From NCBI GenBank assembly GCA_902626245.1, contig CACOED010000001.1, positions 1-64,000 on the forward strand: a DNA stretch of 64,000 nucleotides, read 5' to 3'. The DNA comes from an uncultured Pelagibacteraceae bacterium (lineage in GTDB: Bacteria; Pseudomonadota; Alphaproteobacteria; Pelagibacterales; Pelagibacteraceae). The notes beneath the pieces were generated by a model. It made no database searches. It worked only from the letters and a program-made list of their open reading frames with translations, and was not told the origin of the DNA. Both the position numbers and the translations under genes were made by a program. The first letter of the stretch is position 1. Each line of letters begins with the position of its first letter. Below are positions 36,884-46,722 of this stretch, piece after piece.

Positions 36884-39160
36884 ATGGAAGAAACTTTTGT
36901 TTTAGCTTTTCAAAATCATAAAAAAAATAATTTTCAAACTGCCGAAAATCTTTACAAAAAAATATTAAAAAAAAATCCAGATCATTTTGAAACTACATAT
37001 TATTTAAGTAAATTATTTGCTCAAACACAAAGGTTTAATTTAGCAAAGCCAATGCTTGAAAAAGCGATTCAACTCAAACCAGATTATGCAAAGGCACATA
37101 ATAATCTGGGAATAGTATTTACTAAATTAAGAGAAAATCAAAAAGCAATAAATAGTTTTAAAAAAGCAATTCAAATCGAGCCAAATTATTCCGATGCTTA
37201 TTACAATCTTGGAATAGTGATGCAAGAAATGGGAGAGCATAAAGATGCAATTATTAATTATGAAAAAGCGATAAAACTTAAGCCAGATTATGTAAAAGCA
37301 TATAATAATCTTGGGATAACACTACAGGAATTAGGAAATCATAAACAAGCAAAAATTTATTATGAGAAAGCTATTCAACTAAAACCTAATTATTCAGATG
37401 CCTACTATAATCTTGGAAGATTGATACAAGAACTCGGAGAGCATAAAGACGCAATAACTAATTATAAAAAAGCGATACAGCTTAAACCAGATTACGCAAA
37501 AGCGCATAACAGCCTCGGTATTGCACTTCAAGAATTGGGAGAACACAGAAAAGCGATAAGCGCTTACAAAGAGGCAATTTTAATTGTTCCTAATAGTATT
37601 ATTATTAATGGTATATCAGATTTATTTAAATCAATTAAATTAGGTAACATAACAGAGGATAATAGTGATGAACTTAAGAAATTATTTTTATTTTTATACA
37701 AAAAAAATAATATAAATCATGATAATATTTTTCATAATTCAAAATTACTATTATTTTATGGAGAAAATGAAGATCAATTAAAACAAACCATTCTTATAGA
37801 TTCTCCATTACTAGAAAATAAATTAATACAAAATTTATTAGATGATGAGCTTTTTCTTTTAATGCTCCAAAAATCTTTGATAGCAGACAAATTTTTAGAA
37901 AAATTACTTACAAAAATTCGAAGTGAAATACTTTTTAATTTAATGGACTCTAATAAAAATATTTTAAATAAATATTTTGATTTTATAATTTCACTTGCAG
38001 AGCAATGTTTTTTAAATGAATTTATTTTTAGTCAAAACAAAAAAGAAATTAGTTTTGTAAATAAATTAAAAAATAAAATAATAAATAACAAAGAAATTAA
38101 CGAGTTGGAGGTATCAATCTTGGGATGTTACATGCCATTAAATACATCAAAGAAAATTATTAATAAACTAATAGACTTTAAATCAAATAATATTTTATTT
38201 AATAATTTAATTACTACACATATTAAAGAACCTCTCGATGAAATTAAGTTAACAAATTCTATTAAATCTTTTAGTACAATTAATGATAATATTTCTAAAA
38301 AAGTAAGAGAACAATATGAAGTGTATCCCTACCCTAGATGGAGATATGTTAACAAATATTCTCAAGCAAATTTTTTATTTCAATTAAATGATGAAATAAA
38401 ACCTAATCAAATCAAATATAATAATAAATTTCTTCATCCAAATGTTCTTATTGCAGGTTGTGGGACAGGACAGCATATTGCATCTGCAGAAAGATATCTC
38501 AATTCTAAAATACTTGGTGTTGATATAAGTCTAAAAAGTCTTGCTTATGCAAAAAGAAAAACATTAGAATTAAATTTTAAAAATATTGAATTTCTACACG
38601 CAGATATATTGGAACTAAAAAGCTTAGATAGAAAGTTTGATATTATAGAATGTGTGGGAACCCTTCATCATATGAAAGATCCCTTAAATGGACTAAAAAT
38701 ATTGTTAAATTTATTAGAACCGCATGGATTCTTAAAACTAGGTTTATACAGTAAAATTGCAAGACAAAATATAATTAACGCAAGAGAATTAATTAAAAGA
38801 CGAAAAATAAAAAATACACCAGAGGATATTAGAACTTTTAGAGACTCAATTTTAAATGAAAAAGAAAATCAACCACTACAAAAATTATTTAATATTAAAG
38901 ACTTTTACTCTACGTCAATGATAAGAGATTTGATATTCCATGTTCAAGAACATCGTTTTAACTTACCAGAAATTTCTAAAATTTTAAAAGATTTTAATTT
39001 GGAATTTCTTGGTTTTATAAATCCATCAATCAAATTTGAATACTCAAAAATATTTTACAAAGATAAAAAAAATATTTCTTTAGATAATTGGAATAAATTT
39101 GAAATGGATAATCAAGAAGCTTTTTCTAATATGTATCAATTCTGGATAAGGAAAGCTTAA
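36884..39160 (+). CDS. TPR-repeat protein fused to SAM-dependent methyltransferase
   Basis: Tandem 34-aa TPR units (AIQLKPDYAKAHNNLGI...); C-terminal VLIAGCGTGQHIASAERYLNSKILGVDIS, ECVGTLHHMKDPLNGL. Confidence 0.88.
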   Translation: MEETFVLAFQNHKKNNFQTAENLYKKILKKNPDHFETTYYLSKLFAQTQRFNLAKPMLEKAIQLKPDYAKAHNNLGIVFTKLRENQKAINSFKKAIQIEPNYSDAYYNLGIVMQEMGEHKDAIINYEKAIKLKPDYVKAYNNLGITLQELGNHKQAKIYYEKAIQLKPNYSDAYYNLGRLIQELGEHKDAITNYKKAIQLKPDYAKAHNSLGIALQELGEHRKAISAYKEAILIVPNSIIINGISDLFKSIKLGNITEDNSDELKKLFLFLYKKNNINHDNIFHNSKLLLFYGENEDQLKQTILIDSPLLENKLIQNLLDDELFLLMLQKSLIADKFLEKLLTKIRSEILFNLMDSNKNILNKYFDFIISLAEQCFLNEFIFSQNKKEISFVNKLKNKIINNKEINELEVSILGCYMPLNTSKKIINKLIDFKSNNILFNNLITTHIKEPLDEIKLTNSIKSFSTINDNISKKVREQYEVYPYPRWRYVNKYSQANFLFQLNDEIKPNQIKYNNKFLHPNVLIAGCGTGQHIASAERYLNSKILGVDISLKSLAYAKRKTLELNFKNIEFLHADILELKSLDRKFDIIECVGTLHHMKDPLNGLKILLNLLEPHGFLKLGLYSKIARQNIINARELIKRRKIKNTPEDIRTFRDSILNEKENQPLQKLFNIKDFYSTSMIRDLIFHVQEHRFNLPEISKILKDFNLEFLGFINPSIKFEYSKIFYKDKKNISLDNWNKFEMDNQEAFSNMYQFWIRKA
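37050..37580 (+). repeat. Tandem ~102-nt TPR-encoding repeats
   Basis: About five near-identical 34-aa units: KPDYAKAHNNLGI / EPNYSDAYYNLGI / KPDYVKAYNNLGI / KPNYSDAYYNLGR / KPDYAKAHNSLGI. Confidence 0.8.
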
Positions 39161-39202
39161 AAGTTTTTAGAAAATAAATATATATAATTAAATTTTAATT
39201 AT

Positions 39203-39763
39203 TTAGTTTTTATATTCAAAATTTTGTGTGTTTTCATTAATGCTTATAAGTTTTGCTTTATTTCTCAAATGAAATTTTGTTGCCATCTCTGTTAATGGAG
39301 ATAATGTAACCAATCTATTTAAATGATTAGATTTTTTAATCATTTTAAATACTTCTTTAACAATTAATTTCCCTCCTCCTTTTTTTTTTGACCATACGGT
39401 ATAAGCTATTGCAATTTGTCCAACTCTTTGATCTCTCTGAGCGCTTTGTAAAAAAGCGTCCTTACTCAAATTATCTAATTCTTTGACAGTTTTTGGTATT
39501 TTATTTGTAAATGCAAAACACATAATTGCATGAATTTCATTTTGGTATTTTACTCCATAAATTTTTCTTCCATAACTTGTTCTAAATTCATTATCCAACT
39601 CTGGTCTTACAGGGTCCTCTTTTACATTGCATTCTCTTAAGCTTACTAATTCAGCTCCCTTAACCCAATCAAAAAAATTGTTAAATCTTTTTTTTATAAT
39701 CTGTTTATTTTTTCTTATTCTAGCTTTTAATCGAGTTTTTACATTTTTCTCAATACTGATCAT
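39203..39763 (-). CDS. Hypothetical protein, possibly acyltransferase-like
   Basis: Single ORF in a codirectional block; no confident family motif. Confidence 0.5.
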   Translation of the reverse strand: MISIEKNVKTRLKARIRKNKQIIKKRFNNFFDWVKGAELVSLRECNVKEDPVRPELDNEFRTSYGRKIYGVKYQNEIHAIMCFAFTNKIPKTVKELDNLSKDAFLQSAQRDQRVGQIAIAYTVWSKKKGGGKLIVKEVFKMIKKSNHLNRLVTLSPLTEMATKFHLRNKAKLISINENTQNFEYKN

Positions 39764-39806
39764 ATTATTTAATTTAAATGTTATTGATAATATTAATTAT
39801 TGAATT

Positions 39807-40250
39807 TTAATGACAATGTACATTGTGCATTTTAAGCATGTAGTAATTATATGGCCATGGTGTTAAGAAGCCAACAACCAACATAATAGGTACTACCCAA
39901 AAGTTCAAAATAGCGCCACCAGTTAATAAATAATCTGTAAAATTCATTGCAACTTCCATAGAAATCATTGAAATAAAACTCATACTTATTGCAGTTTTAA
40001 ATGATTTTATTAAACTAAAATTTTGTCTCATTAAAACAAAAGTTTCGAGAGCAATACTTGTTATCAATCCATTAATTATTGCTAATAACATTATGCCAAA
40101 TAATGGAAATGATATTTGGCTTACTTGAAAAAAAAGTATTGTCCCAAAATCACCAATGGAACAACCTAGTAAGCACCATGCTGTATTTTTTGCACTTTTT
40201 TTCCAAGTATGTCTACAAGACCAGTTAAAATTTAAAGTTTTTGTATTCAC
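39807..40250 (-). CDS. Membrane protein, DUF4396-like
   Basis: KKSAKNTAWCLLGCSIGDFGTILFF, four or so TM segments, WPYNYYMLKMHNVHCH end. Confidence 0.6.
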   Translation of the reverse strand: MNTKTLNFNWSCRHTWKKSAKNTAWCLLGCSIGDFGTILFFQVSQISFPLFGIMLLAIINGLITSIALETFVLMRQNFSLIKSFKTAISMSFISMISMEVAMNFTDYLLTGGAILNFWVVPIMLVVGFLTPWPYNYYMLKMHNVHCH

Positions 40251-41233
40251 TTATTTAAATTAATACTTATTAAGCAAATAATTTCAAACATGATTGATGC
40301 CGCAACCATAGATGTGATGTTATTTGGATTATCTTTTGTAGGCATCAAGCACGCAACATCTCCTCCAATAACATTTTTTCCTTTTAAACACTGAATTAAT
40401 TTTCTTGCTTCATCCATATTGAATCCTCTAAAGGCTGGCTCAAGATTTGCTGTTCCTGGAGCAACTGTTGCATCTAAACAATCTAAATCAAAAGTAACAT
40501 AAATTGGATTATCTCCCAATCTATCTAGGATCATCTTTGAGCATTTTTCATGACCTAATTTTTTGTATTCATCAATAGTTATAACTTGATATCCAATATC
40601 ATAACTTGCTTGTAGCCAATCTAATGTTCTTGGATTTCCTCTAATTCCAATTTGTGTACTAGTATGTGGATCGACATTTCCTTGTTTTACTAAATAAGAT
40701 GCCCAATGAGCAGCAGATTTTTTAGCTCCCAAAAAATGATCTAATTTTTCATAACAATCAGTATGAGCATCAAAATGTACTAAAGTAATTTTTTTTCCTT
40801 TTGTTAATTTTGAATTTTTTTTTGCTAAACTTTGAACAATTCCTCCGGTGACTGAGTGATCTCCTCCAATTGAAACAACTGGTTTTTCTGCTTTTTCAAT
40901 ATGATCATAAAAACTTGAAATTCTTTCAATACATTTTTCATTATTATTTGCTTCAGGAAATGGAACATCTCCTAAGTCATGAATTTTATGCTCCTTCCAT
41001 GGATCGATTTTGTATTCAAAATGTGATCTTCTTAGCATTGCTGAAATATTTCTTACAGCTCTTGGTCCTAAATGTTGGTCTCTTTCTGTTGTACCATTTC
41101 CAGTGCTATGAGGCACTCCAACTAAGGCAATATCACAATTTTTTGGGTCTGGATCATTTTTACATCTAAACAAAGTTGGTATTCCCCACCAATATAGGGT
41201 TTCCATCATTATTTTATCTTCATCAGAAATCAT
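40247..41233 (-). CDS. Agmatinase/ureohydrolase-family protein
   Basis: VSIGGDHSVTGG, VHFDAHTDCY, VTFDLDCLDATVAPGTA metal-binding motifs. Confidence 0.88.
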   Translation of the reverse strand: MISDEDKIMMETLYWWGIPTLFRCKNDPDPKNCDIALVGVPHSTGNGTTERDQHLGPRAVRNISAMLRRSHFEYKIDPWKEHKIHDLGDVPFPEANNNEKCIERISSFYDHIEKAEKPVVSIGGDHSVTGGIVQSLAKKNSKLTKGKKITLVHFDAHTDCYEKLDHFLGAKKSAAHWASYLVKQGNVDPHTSTQIGIRGNPRTLDWLQASYDIGYQVITIDEYKKLGHEKCSKMILDRLGDNPIYVTFDLDCLDATVAPGTANLEPAFRGFNMDEARKLIQCLKGKNVIGGDVACLMPTKDNPNNITSMVAASIMFEIICLISINLNK

Positions 41234-41295
41234 TAAATTAATATTACATAATTATTAAAAATTTAAAGAAGAAAAAAACTATGATATAGGGGCGA

Positions 41296-42246
41296 ATGTC
41301 TTCAAAAAATAATAATCCTAGGGGAATTATTTTTATATTAATATCCATGCTGGTTTTCTCAGTGCAGGATGGGATTATGAAGCATATCTTTAGTTTTGTA
41401 TCACTGTACGAGGTTTACTTAGTTAGAACTGTAGTTAGCGTTATTTTAATTTTATTTTATTTAAAATTAACAAACAAACCAATAGTATTTAAAACTCAAT
41501 ATCCATTATTAACTTTTATTCGTGTGATTCTTTTCTTTTTTGGATTTAGCTCTTTTTATGTTTCATTATCTGTATTGCCTTTAGGTTTTGCAACAGCCTT
41601 GTTTTTCGTTACCCCTTTTTTAATTACAATATTTGCACATTTCTTTTTAAAAGAAGAGATAGGAATAAGAAGATGGTCTGCAGTGGTTGTGGGATTTATT
41701 GGTGTATACATAACATTAAATCCTGATTTTAATAATTTTAATTATTTAAGTTTATTACCAATTTTGTGTGCATTTTGTTATTCGTTATCAATGATAATTA
41801 TAAAAAAAACCTCTGATAAAGATAGTGTTTACACTCAAACATTTACTTTTTATTTTGGGGCAATAATTTTTAGTACTATTTTCTATTTTTTAATTGGAGA
41901 TGGACAATATAATACTTCAGATCATCCTGCTTCCCAATTTATCTTTAGAGAATGGTTTGTGGACTTAGAATCTAGTATATTATTTATGGTTGCAACTGGA
42001 TTGACAGCTACTGTAGCTTTTCTTCTTTTGTTTAAAGCTTATAGCATAGCATCTCCTGCAGTAGTTTCTCCTTTTGAATATTCAATATTGTTATGGTCGC
42101 CTTTAATAGGTTGGATATATTTTAATGAGATTCCAAGTTTAAATACGGTCATTGGAATAATAATAATTGTCTCTAGTGGTATTTATATTTTTATGCGTGA
42201 AAAAGCTCAGGACCAATCAATTGCTTCTGAAAAACCTCTAAGATAA
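41296..42246 (+). CDS. EamA/DMT-family transporter
   Basis: Ten TM-type layout with duplicated EamA domains. Confidence 0.8.
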   Translation: MSSKNNNPRGIIFILISMLVFSVQDGIMKHIFSFVSLYEVYLVRTVVSVILILFYLKLTNKPIVFKTQYPLLTFIRVILFFFGFSSFYVSLSVLPLGFATALFFVTPFLITIFAHFFLKEEIGIRRWSAVVVGFIGVYITLNPDFNNFNYLSLLPILCAFCYSLSMIIIKKTSDKDSVYTQTFTFYFGAIIFSTIFYFLIGDGQYNTSDHPASQFIFREWFVDLESSILFMVATGLTATVAFLLLFKAYSIASPAVVSPFEYSILLWSPLIGWIYFNEIPSLNTVIGIIIIVSSGIYIFMREKAQDQSIASEKPLR

Positions 42247-43215
42247 ATGACAAAAAATATAATCCCTACAATTAATATTTCTACAATAATAAAAAATGGT
42301 TATGAAAGCCAAAGTTCAATTAAAATAATAAATAAAATTAAAAAAGCTTGTATTGATATAGGTTTTTTTCAGATAACTGGTCACGGCATAAGTCAAAAAA
42401 AAATAAAAAATATTTGTAATGTAGGGAATAAATTTTTCAATTCATCTGATAAAAATAAAAGAAAACTTTCGCCAAAAAAATGGAATCCTAGAAATAAAAA
42501 TATTTACAGAGGATATTTTCCAAATGACGTGAATGGAAAAGAAGGCTTAGATATTGGTGATCTAAAAGTTACAAAAAAGTATGCCAATAATATTAAAAAT
42601 CAATATATTGAATATATTGATCTAAAAAAATCTATAGACAAAAATTCAATTAAAATATTATCAAATTATTTTGATGAGGTTTATGATTTATGTGAAGTTC
42701 TGTTTCAAGCTATAATCAAGCTTTACAAAAAAGATATTAAAATTTCAAAAAATGCATTTTCTAGATATAAAACTTTAAGCACATTAAGATTTAACTACTA
42801 CCCTAATCAATTAAAACCTATTGAGATATCAAAACAAGATGGTGTTGCTCTTGGATGTGAAACTCATGTTGATAGCGGTATATTTACAGTTCTTTATCAG
42901 GACAAAAAAGGTGGTCTTCAGGTACAGAATAGAAAAAATCAAAAATGGTATGATGTTCCATTTAATAAAAATGCCCTAGTGGTAAATACTGGAAGAGCAT
43001 TAGAATTTTTAAGTGAAGGTAAGTTTAAAGCAACAAACCATCGTGTACTTTGGAATAAAAAAAAGAGAATGTCTATACCTTTCTTTTTTGAACCATCTTA
43101 TGATTTTAAAATGAATAAATCTTATCTAAATGGTACAAAATCAAATGACAAGGGTTTGGTGTACGAAAAATTTTTAAATCTATCTCTTAAAAAATTTATT
43201 GAATACCAAAGATAG
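42247..43215 (+). CDS. Isopenicillin N synthase-like 2OG-Fe(II) oxygenase
   Basis: GFFQITGHGIS, CETHVDSGIFTVLYQDKKGGLQVQN, VVNTGRALEFLSEGKFKATNHRV. Confidence 0.85.
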   Translation: MTKNIIPTINISTIIKNGYESQSSIKIINKIKKACIDIGFFQITGHGISQKKIKNICNVGNKFFNSSDKNKRKLSPKKWNPRNKNIYRGYFPNDVNGKEGLDIGDLKVTKKYANNIKNQYIEYIDLKKSIDKNSIKILSNYFDEVYDLCEVLFQAIIKLYKKDIKISKNAFSRYKTLSTLRFNYYPNQLKPIEISKQDGVALGCETHVDSGIFTVLYQDKKGGLQVQNRKNQKWYDVPFNKNALVVNTGRALEFLSEGKFKATNHRVLWNKKKRMSIPFFFEPSYDFKMNKSYLNGTKSNDKGLVYEKFLNLSLKKFIEYQR

Positions 43216-43217
43216 TT

Positions 43218-45578
43218 TTAGTTATTTCTAATCTTATAGTTTGTATAATTAAAATAACCGAAAATTATTAATAAAATTAATGAGAATATATAAACTACGT
43301 CTTTATTTGGTCGATCAAAATTTTCTGTTTTTAATTCTGTGATTATATCATCCATCTCTAAACCACTTTTTTTAGCCTCACCTTTCCAGTCGAGTGTATC
43401 TACAAAAATTTTATTATCTTTTTTAGCTAAATTTATACCATAATTTTCTAAATTAAATTCTTCATCGAATGTACCTTTTTTTATTTCAAAAAGTTTATAT
43501 CTTTCTCCATAAGGGCTAGGTCTTGTTACTTTTATATGAACATCTTTATTTGGCTGAAAGGAAACTATACTTGCATCATTTAAATTTACGTAATTAAATT
43601 TTGGATAAAATTTGTTTAAAACAAATTCTGGTGACAAAAAAGATATTGATATTACAAAAAATACTATTATCTCGAACCATCTTAACTTATTAATAAACCA
43701 TCCTTGGGTAGCTGCTGAAAAAACTAATATTCCTATTAAAGATGTTATAATTACTAAAATTGCATGCCAAATATTTTCTATACCAATTAATAATAGTTCG
43801 TGATTAAATAAAAATACAATAGGCAAAACTCCCGTCCTTAAACTATACCATAGTGCTTGAACTCCTGTTTTTAATGGATCTCCTCCAGATATTCCTGCAG
43901 CAGCATAAGATGCCAAACCAACAGGTGGTGTTACATCTGCCATTAAGCCAAAATAAAAAACAAATAAATGTACAGCTATTATAGGAAAAATATATCCTGA
44001 TGCGTTTCCTACATCTACCAATACCATAGACATTAACGATGCAACAACCACATAATTGGCGGTTGTAGGCAATCCCATTCCAAGTAATAAGCATAAAATT
44101 ATTGTTAGTAAGAGTAAAATTATTACATTATCTTTTGCAATAGATTCAATTACAATAATTAAGTTTGTGCTTAAACCTGTAGATCCAACTGCTCCGACAA
44201 TTACTCCTGCTGTAGCTATTGCAACCCCAACAGCAATCATATTAATTGCTCCTTTTTGCAAACCTACAACTGTTTCATTCCACCAAAGAGAAAGGTTTTC
44301 TTTTAAATTATTATTTTTCCTTGATGTAATTACTTTATATAAAAAATTTACTGAAACTAGTGATATCGTTGCATAAAAAATTGAATAGGAAGCGGTAAGT
44401 CTTAGATAAACCAACAAATAGATCAAAACAAATATTGGAATTAAAAAATGAAGACCAGATAAGAAAGTTTCTTTTAGCTTTGGTAATTTATCTTTTTCAA
44501 TTCCTTTCAGTCCAAGTTTTAGTGCTTCAAGATGTGAAATATAAAAAAGAGCTATATAAGAAATTATTGCTGGTAAAAATGCATGTTTTACTATTTCAAA
44601 GTAAGTTACTCCTATAAAACTTGCCATAACAAATGCAGCTGCACCCATAACGGGAGGCATAATTTGTCCATTAACAGATGAAGCAACTTCAATTGCGCCA
44701 GCTTTTTCTTTTGAAAATCCTGTTTGTTTCATAATTGGAATTGTAAATGTTCCAGTAGTAACTGTATTTGCAACAGAAGAACCTGAAATCATTCCAGTCA
44801 TTCCAGATCCAAGAATGGCGGCTTTTGCAGGTCCTCCTCTTGTTTTTCCAACCATTGCAAATGCCAAATCTAAAAAATATTTTCCTCCTCCAGCTGTTTC
44901 TAAAAATGCACCAAACAACACAAATAAAAATATAAAATCCACAGAAACTCCAATTGGGATTCCAAAAATTGCTTCTTGGTCAAACCACTGAAATCCGACA
45001 AGTCTCTTTAAAGATAAACCACCGTGCGATACAATTTCAGGAGCATATTGTCCATAATAAGAAAACAATAAAAAACATACTGCAATAACTACTAATGGTA
45101 TCCCAATTACTCTTCTTGTTGCCTCTAATAAAATTAAAATTCCAGTTGAGCCAATTATTAGTTCAATCGGGATGCTATAATTATTGTATTTTAATATATA
45201 TAAAACACCGCCTCTATCAATTAAGTCATCATAAAAAAAGTAAATGTAAAGACAACATGATATTCCAATTATGCCAATCGTAATATCAATGAAATTAACT
45301 TTTCCTCTTTTGAAAGTTGGAAAAATTAAAAATGCTAACAAGAGAGCAAATCCTAAATGAATTGCTCTTGCTGGTAAGCCTTTGAACATTCCAAAATCAA
45401 ACATAAAAGGGAATGGAGACGCGTACCAAAGTTGAAAAAATGACCAAATAATTGCTATTGTAGAAACAATTTTAAGATGTAAGCCAGTAAGTCTTTTTGT
45501 TGGTGAAAGATCCTCGTCAATTTTTGCCTGTATATTAGTATTGACCGATTGATTCATTTTAAAATCATATACTAACAA
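43218..45578 (-). CDS. TRAP transporter fused 4TM/12TM permease (TAXI type)
   Basis: Large multi-TM; GSGMTGMISGSSVANTVTTGTFTIPIMK, LLGMGLPTTANYVVVA. Met8 (MNQSVNTN, about 45557) may be the true start. Confidence 0.88.
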   Translation of the reverse strand: MLVYDFKMNQSVNTNIQAKIDEDLSPTKRLTGLHLKIVSTIAIIWSFFQLWYASPFPFMFDFGMFKGLPARAIHLGFALLLAFLIFPTFKRGKVNFIDITIGIIGISCCLYIYFFYDDLIDRGGVLYILKYNNYSIPIELIIGSTGILILLEATRRVIGIPLVVIAVCFLLFSYYGQYAPEIVSHGGLSLKRLVGFQWFDQEAIFGIPIGVSVDFIFLFVLFGAFLETAGGGKYFLDLAFAMVGKTRGGPAKAAILGSGMTGMISGSSVANTVTTGTFTIPIMKQTGFSKEKAGAIEVASSVNGQIMPPVMGAAAFVMASFIGVTYFEIVKHAFLPAIISYIALFYISHLEALKLGLKGIEKDKLPKLKETFLSGLHFLIPIFVLIYLLVYLRLTASYSIFYATISLVSVNFLYKVITSRKNNNLKENLSLWWNETVVGLQKGAINMIAVGVAIATAGVIVGAVGSTGLSTNLIIVIESIAKDNVIILLLLTIILCLLLGMGLPTTANYVVVASLMSMVLVDVGNASGYIFPIIAVHLFVFYFGLMADVTPPVGLASYAAAGISGGDPLKTGVQALWYSLRTGVLPIVFLFNHELLLIGIENIWHAILVIITSLIGILVFSAATQGWFINKLRWFEIIVFFVISISFLSPEFVLNKFYPKFNYVNLNDASIVSFQPNKDVHIKVTRPSPYGERYKLFEIKKGTFDEEFNLENYGINLAKKDNKIFVDTLDWKGEAKKSGLEMDDIITELKTENFDRPNKDVVYIFSLILLIIFGYFNYTNYKIRNN

Positions 45579-45580
45579 AA

Positions 45581-45610
45581 AAAAGGCCCAATATAAATAT
45601 TGGGCCTTTT
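45581..45610 (-). terminator. Intercistronic hairpin between TAXI binding protein and TRAP permease
   Basis: Perfect palindromic stem AAAAGGCCCAATA-TAAA-TATTGGGCCTTTT. Confidence 0.75.
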
Positions 45611-45626
45611 AATTTTATTAATTAAA

Positions 45627-46631
45627 TTACATCAATCCAACTTCTTTATAATATCTAATAGCGCCTTCATGTAAAGGAGCTGATAAACCATCAGCTATCA
45701 TATCTTCCTTTTTTAAAGGTGCAAAAGCAGGATGTTGCTTTCTAAAATCATCGAAATTTTCGAAAACCGCTTTTACTACTAAATAAACTAGGTCAGCCTC
45801 AACAGCATTGCTAGTAACGACAGTAGCTTTAACACCAAAAGTAGTTACATCTTTTTTTTGTCCAGTGTAAGTACCTTTAGGTATTGTTGCAGCAGCATAA
45901 TAATCTGCACCATCAATTAAACCTTGAACAGGTCCACCTGTTAAGTTAATTGGTAATGCTTTAGCTCCACAAGTTGCTGCTTGTTCCATCGCACCATTTG
46001 GAAATCCTACTGAATAACCAAAAGCATCTATTTTACCGTCGCAAAGAGCTTTAACTTGTTCAGATGAAGTAAGTTCAGTTGTAGATTTAAAGTAACTGTT
46101 ATCTACTCCCATTGCTTTCATAAGTTCTTCCATAGTTCCTCTTTGACCAGAACCAGGGTTACCTATGTTAACAACTTTACCTTTTAAACCTTTAAAGTCT
46201 TTAACTTTTGCTTTTTTTCTAGCCCAAATTTGGAAAGGTTCGTTGTGAACTGAAAAAACAGCTCTTAGTCCTTTAAACTGTTTTCCTTCCCATTTACTTG
46301 ATCCATTAAAAGCATGAAATTGCCAGTCAGATTGAGCTACACCAAATTGAAATTCACCCTCTTTAATTTGACCAATATTATAATTTGATCCTCCTGTTGA
46401 TGGAGCTGTGCATCTATAAGCTTTATCTATTCCTTTTTTTCTTCCGTGTTCTTTTGCTATTGCTGATTTATGCAACATTTTGCAAATAGCATTTCCTGTT
46501 TGGAAATAAACTCCAGTAGGTCCACCAGTTCCAATTGTAAAGAACTCAGCAGATTTTGCTACAGTTGAAAATGAAAATGTAGAAACAACAAGAGCTAAAA
46601 CAGCAGAAAAAGTAGTTATTATTTTTCTCAT
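45627..46631 (-). CDS. TAXI-family TRAP transporter solute-binding protein
   Basis: FFTIGTGGPTGVYFQTGNAICKM, CTAPSTGGSNYNIGQIKEGEFQFGVAQSDW. Confidence 0.9.
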   Translation of the reverse strand: MRKIITTFSAVLALVVSTFSFSTVAKSAEFFTIGTGGPTGVYFQTGNAICKMLHKSAIAKEHGRKKGIDKAYRCTAPSTGGSNYNIGQIKEGEFQFGVAQSDWQFHAFNGSSKWEGKQFKGLRAVFSVHNEPFQIWARKKAKVKDFKGLKGKVVNIGNPGSGQRGTMEELMKAMGVDNSYFKSTTELTSSEQVKALCDGKIDAFGYSVGFPNGAMEQAATCGAKALPINLTGGPVQGLIDGADYYAAATIPKGTYTGQKKDVTTFGVKATVVTSNAVEADLVYLVVKAVFENFDDFRKQHPAFAPLKKEDMIADGLSAPLHEGAIRYYKEVGLM

Positions 46632-46722
46632 GTCTTCCCCTCCTTATTATTTAATATAAAAATGTACCTATTTAAATGAATGTTGTCTAGTTTAGAATTA
46701 TTATAATCTTTAAGGTTGTATT

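Noticed and set aside
37050-37580. Regular repeats suggestive of a CRISPR or satellite array
   Set aside because: Periodicity is ~102 nt, in frame, and translates into TPR units; it is protein repeat coding.
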